DNA of 7,484 nt from JAAFHN01 sp031421855. GTDB taxonomy: Bacteria; Pseudomonadota; Gammaproteobacteria; Burkholderiales; Burkholderiaceae_C. Shown here piece after piece: positions 1 to 5,496 of the stretch; within the stretch, counting starts at the first letter, position 1; each line of letters opens with the position of its first letter. Location: NCBI GenBank assembly GCA_031421855.1, contig JANOPN010000109.1:1-7484 (forward strand). Reading direction: 5' to 3'. The notes beneath the pieces were generated by a model, which was not told the DNA's origin, did no database searches, and was given only the letters and a program-made list of their open reading frames with translations. Made by a program: the position numbers and the translations under genes.

Positions 1-135
1 GGAATGCTTCGATCAGACGAATCAGCTGTTTTCGTCGCCACGTGGGCTGAAGCAGCGTCCGGCCTTTCACCGAGCAGGCATTCCCATTCGCGCGGCTTAC
101 ACTTGCCGCCACAGCTCAATTGAAGACATACTATT
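1..135. other. Undetermined left-edge segment upstream of rfaE2
   Basis: No gene can be assigned here. On the plus strand, the frame starting at base 2 is open from the window edge to a TGA at 137-139. It would be the last 45 codons of a protein ending in ...SSIEDILF, and its stop would overlap a TTG at 136 as TTGA, the geometry of a coupled gene pair. The frame starting at base 1 is also open, to a TGA at 121-123. On the minus strand, a frame starting with GTG at 70-68 stays open to the edge. None of the three peptides was recognised and third-position composition does not separate them. A weak promoter-like pair for rfaE2 lies at 103-108 (TTGCCG) and 127-132 (CATACT), spacer 18. It could be chance. 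Confidence 0.2.
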
Positions 136-153
136 TTGATAGCAGCAAACCCA

Positions 154-624
154 ATGAATCCGGCGACCAACGACTCATTTGATCCATATTTTACCCTCAA
201 GCGTCCGATTGTGTTCACCAATGGGGTTTTTGACGTCCTTCACGTCGGGCACGTGACTTATTTGGCGGCAGCCAAGGCGCTGGGGGCCAGTTTGGTCGTC
301 GCGCTCAACACCGACGCTTCAGCCAAACGCCTGGGCAAAGGGCCGGATCGACCGTTGAATAAGCAAGCTGATCGCGCTGGCGTCATTGCCGCACTCAAAA
401 GCGTGGACTGGGTGACGTTTTTCGATGAAGACACGCCGCTTCAAATCATCGATCGCCTTCGCCCCGACATCATCGTCAAAGGCGGCGACTACGACATGGA
501 CGCGTTGGCGGAGGGCAAACTCGTCAAAAGCTACGGCGGGCAGGCGGTTGCGCTCATGTTTGTCGACGGCTATTCGACAACCCGCTTGGTTGAGAAGATC
601 AAGAACGCTGCAACCAGCGGCTGA
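154..624 (+). CDS. rfaE2: D-glycero-beta-D-manno-heptose 1-phosphate adenylyltransferase
   Basis: This cytidylyltransferase-fold enzyme transfers AMP from ATP to D-glycero-beta-D-manno-heptose 1-phosphate, giving ADP-heptose for the inner core of LPS; it acts in the cytoplasm. The 156-residue product matches the C-terminal half of E. coli HldE. It has FTNGVFDVLHVGH at residues 21-33 with the nucleotide-binding HxGH (H30, H33), NTDAS at 52-56, VKGGDY at 108-113 and the closing STTRLVEKI at 141-149. The sugar-kinase half is absent, so the kinase must be a separate gene elsewhere, the usual split arrangement in Betaproteobacteria. The start is uncertain: ATG at 154 is chosen, but an in-frame TTG at 136 (six residues longer) overlaps the stop of a possible upstream reading frame. 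Neither has a strong Shine-Dalgarno. The 3' end overlaps the convergent rhomboid gene by 26 bp. Product call firm; start less so. Confidence 0.93.
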   Translation: MNPATNDSFDPYFTLKRPIVFTNGVFDVLHVGHVTYLAAAKALGASLVVALNTDASAKRLGKGPDRPLNKQADRAGVIAALKSVDWVTFFDEDTPLQIIDRLRPDIIVKGGDYDMDALAEGKLVKSYGGQAVALMFVDGYSTTRLVEKIKNAATSG

Positions 625-1216
625 CTACTTCGACCGCCAGACCGGCGGCGAGCCCTGCCACGGCGCCCGTCAAGTGAACCGCGTGCACCACTTGCCAATC
701 CCAGATCAGGCTCGGCCCGGTCGGCTGGGTCCACGCCGCATCTAGAGTCAGGCGAATCACCAGATAAGACAACCCGATGGCTGCGTGTTTTCTAAGCCCA
801 GGTGTAAGCGTGGCGATTGCCACCGTCGCACCAAGCAGCGCAAATACCGGCCCTGACAGACCCACCACCGCAACGGGCTGAGGCCATAACATCAGCGCCC
901 AATTGCACACGGGCCACACCCATGCAACCGCGAGCATGGCCCGGTTGAGCAGCGCCAGAGCGCGAGCTATGAGGGCTGCGACGCCCCACGCGAATGCATC
1001 GGCCACGGCGTGCCCAATGTCCATTGACAAAAATGGCGCAGTCCAGGCAGTCCAAAGCCGCGCATGGGTTTGCGCATGACTCTGATAGCCATGGTTTTGA
1101 ATTATTAGTAAGCGCTCACTCTGATAGAAGAGCGCTAGCAGCAACACTGTGACCGGAATCGCCCAAGCAAAAGCCACCGAGATCGCATCGAAACGGGGCG
1201 ATCTGCGGTGGCTCAT
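599..1216 (-). CDS. Rhomboid-like intramembrane serine protease (possibly rhombosortase)
   Basis: The 205-residue protein is very hydrophobic, with about six membrane segments by eye (roughly 13-32, 70-90, 94-112, 115-138, 145-160, 178-197). It carries the rhomboid catalytic pair: GLSG at 119-122 with nucleophile S121, and HLTGAVAG at 181-188 with H181 as the general base, spaced like the HxxGxxxG of GlpG. It should therefore cleave membrane-anchored substrates within the bilayer. The small size without extra domains resembles both minimal bacterial rhomboids and rhombosortases (GlyGly-CTERM processing). The LHG that usually follows the GxSG of rhombosortases is not seen (here PVFALLG). In the HxxxN motif that normally stabilises the oxyanion, the Asn is Asp (H69, D73). 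ATG at 1216 is preferred over an in-frame TTG at 1225; no clear Shine-Dalgarno supports either. It lies 30 nt after the peroxiredoxin gene, probably co-transcribed. Substrate unknown. Confidence 0.75.
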   Translation of the reverse strand: MSHRRSPRFDAISVAFAWAIPVTVLLLALFYQSERLLIIQNHGYQSHAQTHARLWTAWTAPFLSMDIGHAVADAFAWGVAALIARALALLNRAMLAVAWVWPVCNWALMLWPQPVAVVGLSGPVFALLGATVAIATLTPGLRKHAAIGLSYLVIRLTLDAAWTQPTGPSLIWDWQVVHAVHLTGAVAGLAAGLAVEVVSRWLQRS

Positions 1217-1246
1217 GGGTGCCAATCGGCCGGCGGAAAAACTCGA

Positions 1247-1753
1247 TTAGGCTTTCGCGAGTGACAGCATGGTCGCGGCATCGCTCACTTCAAACTTGCC
1301 TGGGCCTTCGATATTCAGGGCGCTGACTTTGCCGTCTTTGACCAACATGCTGTAGCGGTTGGAACGCAGTCCCATGCCACGGCTGGTTAAATCCAGCGTC
1401 AAGCCAGTCGCCTTGGTGAAGTCGGCGCTGCCGTCAGCCAGCATGCGAACCTTGCCAACCGTCTTTTGGTCGCGTGCCCAAGCGCCCATCACGAACGCGT
1501 CATTCACGCTCACGCACCAGATTTCGTCCACACCAGCAGCGGTCAAGGCATCGAAGTGCTCAACGTATCCCGGCACATGCTTGGCCGAACAAGTTGGCGT
1601 GTAAGCGCCAGGCAGTGCAAACAGCGCGATGGTTTTGCCAGCGGTGGCCTTGGCCACATCGATTGGGTTCGGGCCCAAGGCAAAGCCCTCGGACTCAACA
1701 TCAAAAAACTCCATCAGGGTGCTTGCGGGAAGGGTGTCGCCAACTTTGATCAT
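1247..1753 (-). CDS. Prx5-type peroxiredoxin
   Basis: This thiol peroxidase reduces H2O2 and organic hydroperoxides in the cytoplasm. The 168-residue product has the hallmark PGAYTPTCS at residues 48-56, with peroxidatic C55 and catalytic T52. A downstream NRYSMLVKDG supplies the conserved active-site Arg. A second cysteine, C80, sits in IWCVSVND. Whether it resolves the sulfenate, or an external glutathione/glutaredoxin does so, cannot be told from the sequence. There is no fused glutaredoxin domain, unlike the Haemophilus-type hybrid Prx5. Start choice: an in-frame TTG lies four codons upstream at 1765, but GGAG at 1760-1763 falls 6 nt before ATG 1753 and overlaps the TTG codon, so ATG 1753 is the start. 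The gene follows the rpsQ terminator region and is followed 30 nt later by the rhomboid gene on the same strand. Confidence 0.93.
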   Translation of the reverse strand: MIKVGDTLPASTLMEFFDVESEGFALGPNPIDVAKATAGKTIALFALPGAYTPTCSAKHVPGYVEHFDALTAAGVDEIWCVSVNDAFVMGAWARDQKTVGKVRMLADGSADFTKATGLTLDLTSRGMGLRSNRYSMLVKDGKVSALNIEGPGKFEVSDAATMLSLAKA

Positions 1754-1759
1754 GCGTTT

Positions 1760-1763
1760 CTCC
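1760..1763 (-). promoter_or_regulatory. Shine-Dalgarno that fixes the peroxiredoxin start
   Basis: The minus strand reads TTGGAGAAACGCATG. GGAG is 6 nt from the ATG at 1753 and overlaps the alternative TTG codon, which rules that codon out as the start. Confidence 0.8.
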
Positions 1764-1811
1764 AAAAATCATCAGGCCAATCGGCCATTTTCCAAATTCA
1801 ATCCAACCAAG

Positions 1812-1840
1812 CAAAACGGCCCACATTGTGAGCCGTTTTG
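1812..1840. terminator. Bidirectional-looking terminator hairpin after rpsQ
   Basis: A perfect 9-bp inverted repeat (CAAAACGGC at 1812-1820 and GCCGTTTTG at 1832-1840) has an inner CAC/GTG pair around ATT after one C-A mismatch. The stem has an A-run on one side and a T-run on the other, so in either direction a GC core is followed by TTTTG, the form of a rho-independent terminator. On the minus strand it lies 55 nt beyond the rpsQ stop and should end the ribosomal transcript, at least partly, before the peroxiredoxin gene. The T-tract is short and lies within the stem, so efficiency is uncertain. Confidence 0.6.
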
Positions 1841-1847
1841 GTCGCCT

Positions 1848-1888
1848 GCGTGAGCGGTTCAGGAACATGTCCCCGCGCCGCTCAGCGC
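1848..1888 (-). repeat. Inverted repeat just 3' of rpsQ
   Basis: TGAGCGG at 1851-1857 and CCGCTCA at 1878-1884 are perfectly complementary. The stem extends by GCG (1848-1850) and CGC (1886-1888) across a single bulged G at 1885, with a loop of 20 nt. It begins 8 nt beyond the rpsQ stop and precedes the terminator hairpin at 1812-1840. No T-run follows, so it more likely protects the mRNA 3' end or assists the downstream terminator than terminates by itself. Confidence 0.4.
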
Positions 1889-1895
1889 TTACGGT

Positions 1896-2162
1896 TTATA
1901 CCGTCGCTGCTTTTTCAAGCAACTTCGATACAACCCAGTTCTTGGTTTTAGAAATAGGACGCGACTCGGTGATCTCGATGAGGTCACCGGTGTGGTAGTC
2001 ACCGTTTTCGTCATGAGCATGGTATTTGCTCGACTTGGTAACAATCTTGCCGTACAGCTCGTGCTTAACGCTTCGCTCAACCAAAACCGTGACAGTTTTG
2101 GTGCGCTTGTCGCTCACGACACGGCCGATCAGCGTGCGCTTGAGGGATACCTTTGCGGTCAT
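1896..2162 (-). CDS. rpsQ: 30S ribosomal protein S17
   Basis: S17 is a primary 16S rRNA binding protein of the 30S body. The OB-fold sequence is complete: SLKRTLIGRVVSDKRTKTV near the N-terminus, then VERSVKHELYGKI, SSKYHAHDE and ESRPISKTKNWVV. The start needs care. ATG 2183 overlaps the rpmC stop as ATGA but has no Shine-Dalgarno. ATG 2168 has AAGGA only 1 nt away. ATG 2162 has AAGGA (2170-2174) at 7 nt and begins MTAKVSLKRTL, close to the usual S17 N-terminus. I therefore call ATG 2162 (88 residues); the longest reading would be 95. This is the last gene of the ribosomal block. rplN, which follows rpsQ in many bacteria, is not next. Confidence 0.95.
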   Translation of the reverse strand: MTAKVSLKRTLIGRVVSDKRTKTVTVLVERSVKHELYGKIVTKSSKYHAHDENGDYHTGDLIEITESRPISKTKNWVVSKLLEKAATV

Positions 2163-2179
2163 GGTCATGTCCTTGGCGT

Positions 2180-2389
2180 TCATGCGCTCGCGCTTTGCTT
2201 TTGTGCCAAGACGGTCTTGGCACGAGCAATCGCGCGGCGGGTGACGCGCAATTGCGCGGTGTTGTTCAACTGTTGCGTGGCTTTTTGCATGCGGAGGCCA
2301 AAGTGGGCTTTTTGCAGCTCTTTGACTTCCGTTTGCAACCCAGCAACATCCTTGGCACGCAGCTCTTTGCGTTGTTCAGCAGCTTTCAT
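2180..2389 (-). CDS. rpmC: 50S ribosomal protein L29
   Basis: L29 is a small two-helix protein at the exit of the 50S peptide tunnel, next to L23, where it contributes to the docking area for trigger factor and SRP. The 69-residue product has the family core LRAKDVAGLQTEVKELQKA followed by HFGLRMQKATQQLNNTAQL and a basic ending. The N-terminus (MKAAEQRKE) is a few residues longer than in compact L29 proteins. ATG 2389 is preceded by AGGAGA 7 nt upstream. The gap from the rplP stop is 15 nt. The stop overlaps a possible upstream rpsQ start as ATGA. Confidence 0.97.
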   Translation of the reverse strand: MKAAEQRKELRAKDVAGLQTEVKELQKAHFGLRMQKATQQLNNTAQLRVTRRAIARAKTVLAQKQSASA

Positions 2390-2404
2390 GTCTCGTCTCC
2401 TGAA

Positions 2405-2821
2405 TCAGGTGCCGAGCATGCGCGTCACGAACGTGGTGCGCAGCGGCAGTTTGGCCGCAGCCAAGGTGAAGGCTTCGCGAGCAAGTTGCTCGGGTACGCC
2501 CACGATTTCGTAAAGTACCTTGCCGGGCTGAATTTCAGCGACGTAGTACTCTGGATTGCCTTTGCCGTTACCCATTCGCACTTCAGCTGGTTTCTGTGAA
2601 ATCGGCTTGTCAGGGAAGATGCGAATGAAGATGCGGCCGCCACGTTTGACGTGACGCGAAATTGCACGACGTGCAGATTCGATTTGGCGCGCGGTCAAAC
2701 GACCGCGGTCAGTGGATTTCAGACCAAAATCACCAAACGCAACCGTGTTGCCACGGGTAGCGATGCCGGTGTTGCGGCCTTTTTGTTCTTTGCGGTATTT
2801 CCGCCGTGCTGGTTGCAGCAT
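2405..2821 (-). CDS. rplP: 50S ribosomal protein L16
   Basis: L16 binds 23S rRNA near the A-site finger and helps position the acceptor arm of A-site tRNA. The 138-residue product is full length: MLQPARRKYRKEQKGRN at the N-terminus, GRLTARQIESARRAI at 40-54, FPDKPISQKP at 69-78 and AREAFTLAAAKLP near the C-terminus. R82 in EVRMGNGKGN aligns with E. coli Arg81, hydroxylated there by the oxygenase RoxA/YcfD; whether that happens here is unknown. ATG 2821 has an AGAGGG-type Shine-Dalgarno in the 11-nt gap after rpsC. Confidence 0.98.
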   Translation of the reverse strand: MLQPARRKYRKEQKGRNTGIATRGNTVAFGDFGLKSTDRGRLTARQIESARRAISRHVKRGGRIFIRIFPDKPISQKPAEVRMGNGKGNPEYYVAEIQPGKVLYEIVGVPEQLAREAFTLAAAKLPLRTTFVTRMLGT

Positions 2822-2832
2822 GGTAGACCCTC

Positions 2833-3705
2833 TTATTCAGCGGCCGCAGCACCGTCTGCCGGAGCAGTGGCTTTGCGAACAACGCGTTTAACTGTAGGTT
2901 TCACGCCGCCACCTGCGTCAGCTGGCTTGTCGCCGCCGTCGCTCGGTGCGTCACCCATGGGGCGACGTGGACCGCGTGCTGGCGGACGATCACCACCTGG
3001 GCGAGGACCGCGAGGACCACGAGGCTTACGCTCGTCGTCACCATCGGTTTTCGCAGCAGTGCCTGGCGCGTCGTTGCGGCCCAAGGTATCACCCTTGTAG
3101 ACCCACACTTTGACGCCAATGATGCCGTAGGTGGTCTTGGCTTCTGAGAACCCGTACTGAATGTCAGCGCGCAGGGTGTGCAATGGCACACGACCTTCGC
3201 GATACCACTCGGTGCGAGCGATCTCGATGCCGTTCAGACGACCAGCAGACATGATCTTGATGCCCTGAGCGCCCATGCGCATCGCGTTTTGCATGGCGCG
3301 TTTCATCGCACGGCGGAACATGATGCGTTTCTCAAGCTGTTGGGTGATGCTGTCAGCGATCAACTGTGAGTCGATTTCGGGCTTGCGCACTTCTTCGATG
3401 TTCACAGCGACTGGCACGCTCAACATTTTTGAGAGCTCTTTCTTCAAGACCTCGATGTCTTCGCCTTTTTTGCCGATCACAACGCCCGGACGAGCCGAGA
3501 AAATCGTGATGCGGGCACTTTTCGCGGGGCGCTCGATGAGCACGCGCGAAACCGACGCGTTTTTCAGCTTCTTCTTGAGGTACTCACGGACTTCGATGTC
3601 GCTGGCCAGCATGCCCGCGAAATCGCGGTTGCTGGCGTACCAACGTGAAGTCCAATCGCGGCTGACGCTCAAGCGAAAGCCGGTTGGGTGGATTTTTTGT
3701 CCCAT
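2833..3705 (-). CDS. rpsC: 30S ribosomal protein S3, with long basic C-terminal tail
   Basis: S3 sits in the 30S head, lines the mRNA entry channel and belongs to the ribosomal mRNA helicase with S4 and S5. The 290-residue product starts MGQKIHPTGFRL. The type-II KH domain contains the GxxG loop VIGKKGEDIE at 77-86, and the C-terminal S3 domain includes RTEWYREGRVPLHTLRADI at 164-182 and GIIGVKVW at 194-201. E. coli S3 has 233 residues. The extra length comes from a tail starting near 211, rich in Gly, Pro, Arg and Asp, with PRGPRGPRPGG at 228-238, followed by an Ala/Lys-rich end. It is probably disordered and known as a lineage trait of Burkholderiales S3. AAGGAAG lies 5 nt before ATG 3705, within the 17-nt gap after rplV. 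Confidence 0.98.
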   Translation of the reverse strand: MGQKIHPTGFRLSVSRDWTSRWYASNRDFAGMLASDIEVREYLKKKLKNASVSRVLIERPAKSARITIFSARPGVVIGKKGEDIEVLKKELSKMLSVPVAVNIEEVRKPEIDSQLIADSITQQLEKRIMFRRAMKRAMQNAMRMGAQGIKIMSAGRLNGIEIARTEWYREGRVPLHTLRADIQYGFSEAKTTYGIIGVKVWVYKGDTLGRNDAPGTAAKTDGDDERKPRGPRGPRPGGDRPPARGPRRPMGDAPSDGGDKPADAGGGVKPTVKRVVRKATAPADGAAAAE

Positions 3706-3722
3706 GTGTGCTTCCTTGGTTG

Positions 3723-4052
3723 TCAGTTGCCTACCGAGAGGTAGACATGGCAGGTGGGCTTGCTGATGCGGTTGCCACGGCCTTTGGCCCTGGCAGAGAA
3801 ACGCTTCAGCGTCGCACCTTGCTCGACATAGATCGACTTGATGCTCAATTCATCAATGTCAGCACCATCGTTGTGCTCAGCGTTGGCAATAGCCGACAAG
3901 AGCACTTTTCGGATGATATCCGCAGCTTTTTTCTGCGTGAAATTCAACACGTTGAGGGCGTGGTCCACTTTTTTACCGCGAATCAGGTCAGCAACAAGGC
4001 GACCTTTATCGACGGATAAGCGAACACCACGCAAAGAGGCTTTGGTTTCCAT
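3723..4052 (-). CDS. rplV: 50S ribosomal protein L22
   Basis: L22 binds 23S rRNA, and its extended beta-hairpin reaches into the peptide exit tunnel, forming a constriction with L4. The 109-residue product has the globular core RLSVDKGRLVADLIRGKKV at 11-29 and AIANAEHNDGADID at 55-68. The hairpin segment lies at about 80-95 (ATLKRFSARAKGRGNR). L82-K83-R84 matches the E. coli Met-Lys-Arg stretch whose deletion gives macrolide resistance; it is intact here. ATG 4052 has a GGA Shine-Dalgarno in the 11-nt gap, partly overlapping the rpsS stop. Confidence 0.98.
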   Translation of the reverse strand: METKASLRGVRLSVDKGRLVADLIRGKKVDHALNVLNFTQKKAADIIRKVLLSAIANAEHNDGADIDELSIKSIYVEQGATLKRFSARAKGRGNRISKPTCHVYLSVGN

Positions 4053-4063
4053 TGTGTGAATCC

Positions 4064-4342
4064 TTACTTCTTCGCGGCTTTTTTGTCAGCCGGATGCCCT
4101 TTGAACGTGCGGGTGAGCGCAAATTCGCCAAGCTTGTGGCCAATCATTTGGTCGGTGACGTACACCGGCACATGTTGCTTGCCGTTGTGCACCGCGATGG
4201 TCAAGCCGATGAAATCGGGCAGGATCATCGAGCGACGTGACCAAGTCTTGATTGGGCGTTTGTCTTTGGTCGCAACGGCTTTTTCGATCTTGGCGATCAA
4301 ATGCAGGTCTACGAACGGACCTTTTTTCAGGGAACGTGCCAT
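4064..4342 (-). CDS. rpsS: 30S ribosomal protein S19
   Basis: S19 binds the 16S rRNA 3' domain in the 30S head with S13 and contacts P-site tRNA and intersubunit bridges. The 92-residue length is normal. It begins MARSLKKGPFVD and carries KTWSRRSMILPDFIG at 32-46, the HNGKQHVPVYVT segment, then GHKLGEFALTRTF and a basic tail. ATG 4342 is preceded by AAGGGG in the 10-nt gap after rplB. Confidence 0.98.
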   Translation of the reverse strand: MARSLKKGPFVDLHLIAKIEKAVATKDKRPIKTWSRRSMILPDFIGLTIAVHNGKQHVPVYVTDQMIGHKLGEFALTRTFKGHPADKKAAKK

Positions 4343-4352
4343 TTTTTACCCC

Positions 4353-5177
4353 TTATTTCTTGCGACGGGACACGATCATGCCCTGCGTACGCTTGTTGTT
4401 ACGGGTTCGGTAGCCCTTGGTCAGATTACCCCACGGATCGACAGGCGCGCGGCCCTCGCCCGTACGGCCCTCGCCACCACCATGCGGATGGTCGACCGGA
4501 TTCATGGCCACACCGCGCACTGTTGGGCGAATACCCATCCAGCGCTTGACACCCGCTTTGCCGTAACGGCGCAGGCTGTGTTCACCGTTGGCGACCTCGC
4601 CAATCACGGCGCGGCATTCAATGTGAATCTTGCGAACCTCACCTGAGCGCATGCGCACTTGGGCGTATGTGCCTTCACGGGCCAACAAGGTTGCCGAGGT
4701 GCCAGCTGAGCGAACGAGCTGCGCGCCCTTGCCTTGCTGCATCTCAATGCAATGAATGGTTGAACCGACGGGAATGTTGCGAATTGGCAAGCAATTGCCA
4801 GCACGAATGGGCGCTTCCGAACCACTCATCAGCGACGCACCGGGCTCCACACCGCGCGGAGCGATGATGTAGCGGCGCTCGCCGTCAGCATAACAAAGCA
4901 ATGCAATGTGAGCTGTGCGGTTTGGATCGTATTCGATGCGTTCAACTTTTGCGCTGATGCCGTCCTTGTCGCGACGGAAGTCGACGACGCGGTAATGGTG
5001 CTTATGACCACCGCCGCGGTGACGCGTGGTGATGTGACCATTGTTGTTGCGACCCGCTTTTTGATGTTGCGGCTCCAACAAAGGCGCGTGTGGTTCGCCC
5101 TTGTACAGATGGTCACGCGTGACCTTGACCACGGCACGTTGGCCGGGGCTGGTCGGTTTGAGTTTAACGACGGCCAT
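4353..5177 (-). CDS. rplB: 50S ribosomal protein L2
   Basis: L2 is one of the largest and most conserved 50S proteins. It is needed for subunit association and reaches toward the peptidyl-transferase centre. The 274-residue product starts MAVVKLKPTSPGQR. It has GGGHKHHYRVVDFRR at 55-69, the central OB-fold and SH3-like domains, and MNPVDHPHGGGEG at 225-237, where H230 matches the E. coli L2 His229. It ends in a typical basic tail (SRRKK). The reading frame stays open upstream to 5312, but that part is rplW in another frame. ATG 5177 is the family start, with GAGG 9 nt upstream, one base after the rplW stop, so the two genes are probably translationally coupled. Confidence 0.98.
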   Translation of the reverse strand: MAVVKLKPTSPGQRAVVKVTRDHLYKGEPHAPLLEPQHQKAGRNNNGHITTRHRGGGHKHHYRVVDFRRDKDGISAKVERIEYDPNRTAHIALLCYADGERRYIIAPRGVEPGASLMSGSEAPIRAGNCLPIRNIPVGSTIHCIEMQQGKGAQLVRSAGTSATLLAREGTYAQVRMRSGEVRKIHIECRAVIGEVANGEHSLRRYGKAGVKRWMGIRPTVRGVAMNPVDHPHGGGEGRTGEGRAPVDPWGNLTKGYRTRNNKRTQGMIVSRRKK

Positions 5178-5178
5178 G

Positions 5179-5496
5179 TTATGCAGCCTCCGCGCCGAGA
5201 TTGAGCTCTTGGCCAGGTTGGAGTCGCACATACGCTTTGCGGATGTTGTTGCGACGCCCAATGCCTTTGCCGAAGCGCTTGGTTTTGCCTTTGATGTTGA
5301 CGACAGCCACACCGGTCACGTTGACTTTGAACATCAGTTCGACAGCCGCTTTGATCTCTGGTTTGGTTGCGTCTTGAAGCACGCGAAAGGTGACAGCGTT
5401 TGATTTTTCGGCGACCAAGGTGGCTTTTTCGCTCACGATGGGACCAACCAACACCTGCATCAAGCGGCCTTCGTCGAATTTCTTCGGGGCGGTCAT
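5179..5496 (-). CDS. rplW: 50S ribosomal protein L23
   Basis: L23 surrounds the peptide exit with L29 and is the docking site for trigger factor and SRP. The 105-residue product has VLVGPIVSEKATLVAEK at 15-31 and VTFRVLQDATKPEIKAAVE at 35-53. The extended RNA-binding loop follows as KGKTKRFGKGIGRRNNIRKA at 69-88. ATG 5496 overlaps the rplD stop by 4 bp (ATGA). AAGGAG at 5505-5510 lies 8 nt upstream, inside rplD. Confidence 0.97.
   Translation of the reverse strand: MTAPKKFDEGRLMQVLVGPIVSEKATLVAEKSNAVTFRVLQDATKPEIKAAVELMFKVNVTGVAVVNIKGKTKRFGKGIGRRNNIRKAYVRLQPGQELNLGAEAA

Noticed and set aside
1775..1786. GGCC-AATC-GGCC small inverted repeat upstream of the peroxiredoxin gene
   Set aside because: The stem is only 4 bp with no T-run, too short to call an operator or terminator.
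1466..1831. Plus-strand open frames opposite the peroxiredoxin gene
   Set aside because: They are antisense to a clear peroxiredoxin, low in protein-like character, and one runs into the terminator hairpin.
2153..2599. Plus-strand open frames opposite rpmC and rplP
   Set aside because: They are antisense shadows of conserved ribosomal genes with no family resemblance.
2651..3100. Plus-strand open frame rich in Pro, Gly and Arg opposite the S3 tail and L16
   Set aside because: It is the complement of the GC-rich repeats encoding the S3 tail and the start of L16, both certain genes. It has no recognisable domain and no Shine-Dalgarno.
5178..5312. N-terminal extension of the rplB frame by 45 codons
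   Set aside because: This stretch is rplW in another frame. The extension does not look like L2, and ATG 5177 has both the family N-terminus and a Shine-Dalgarno.
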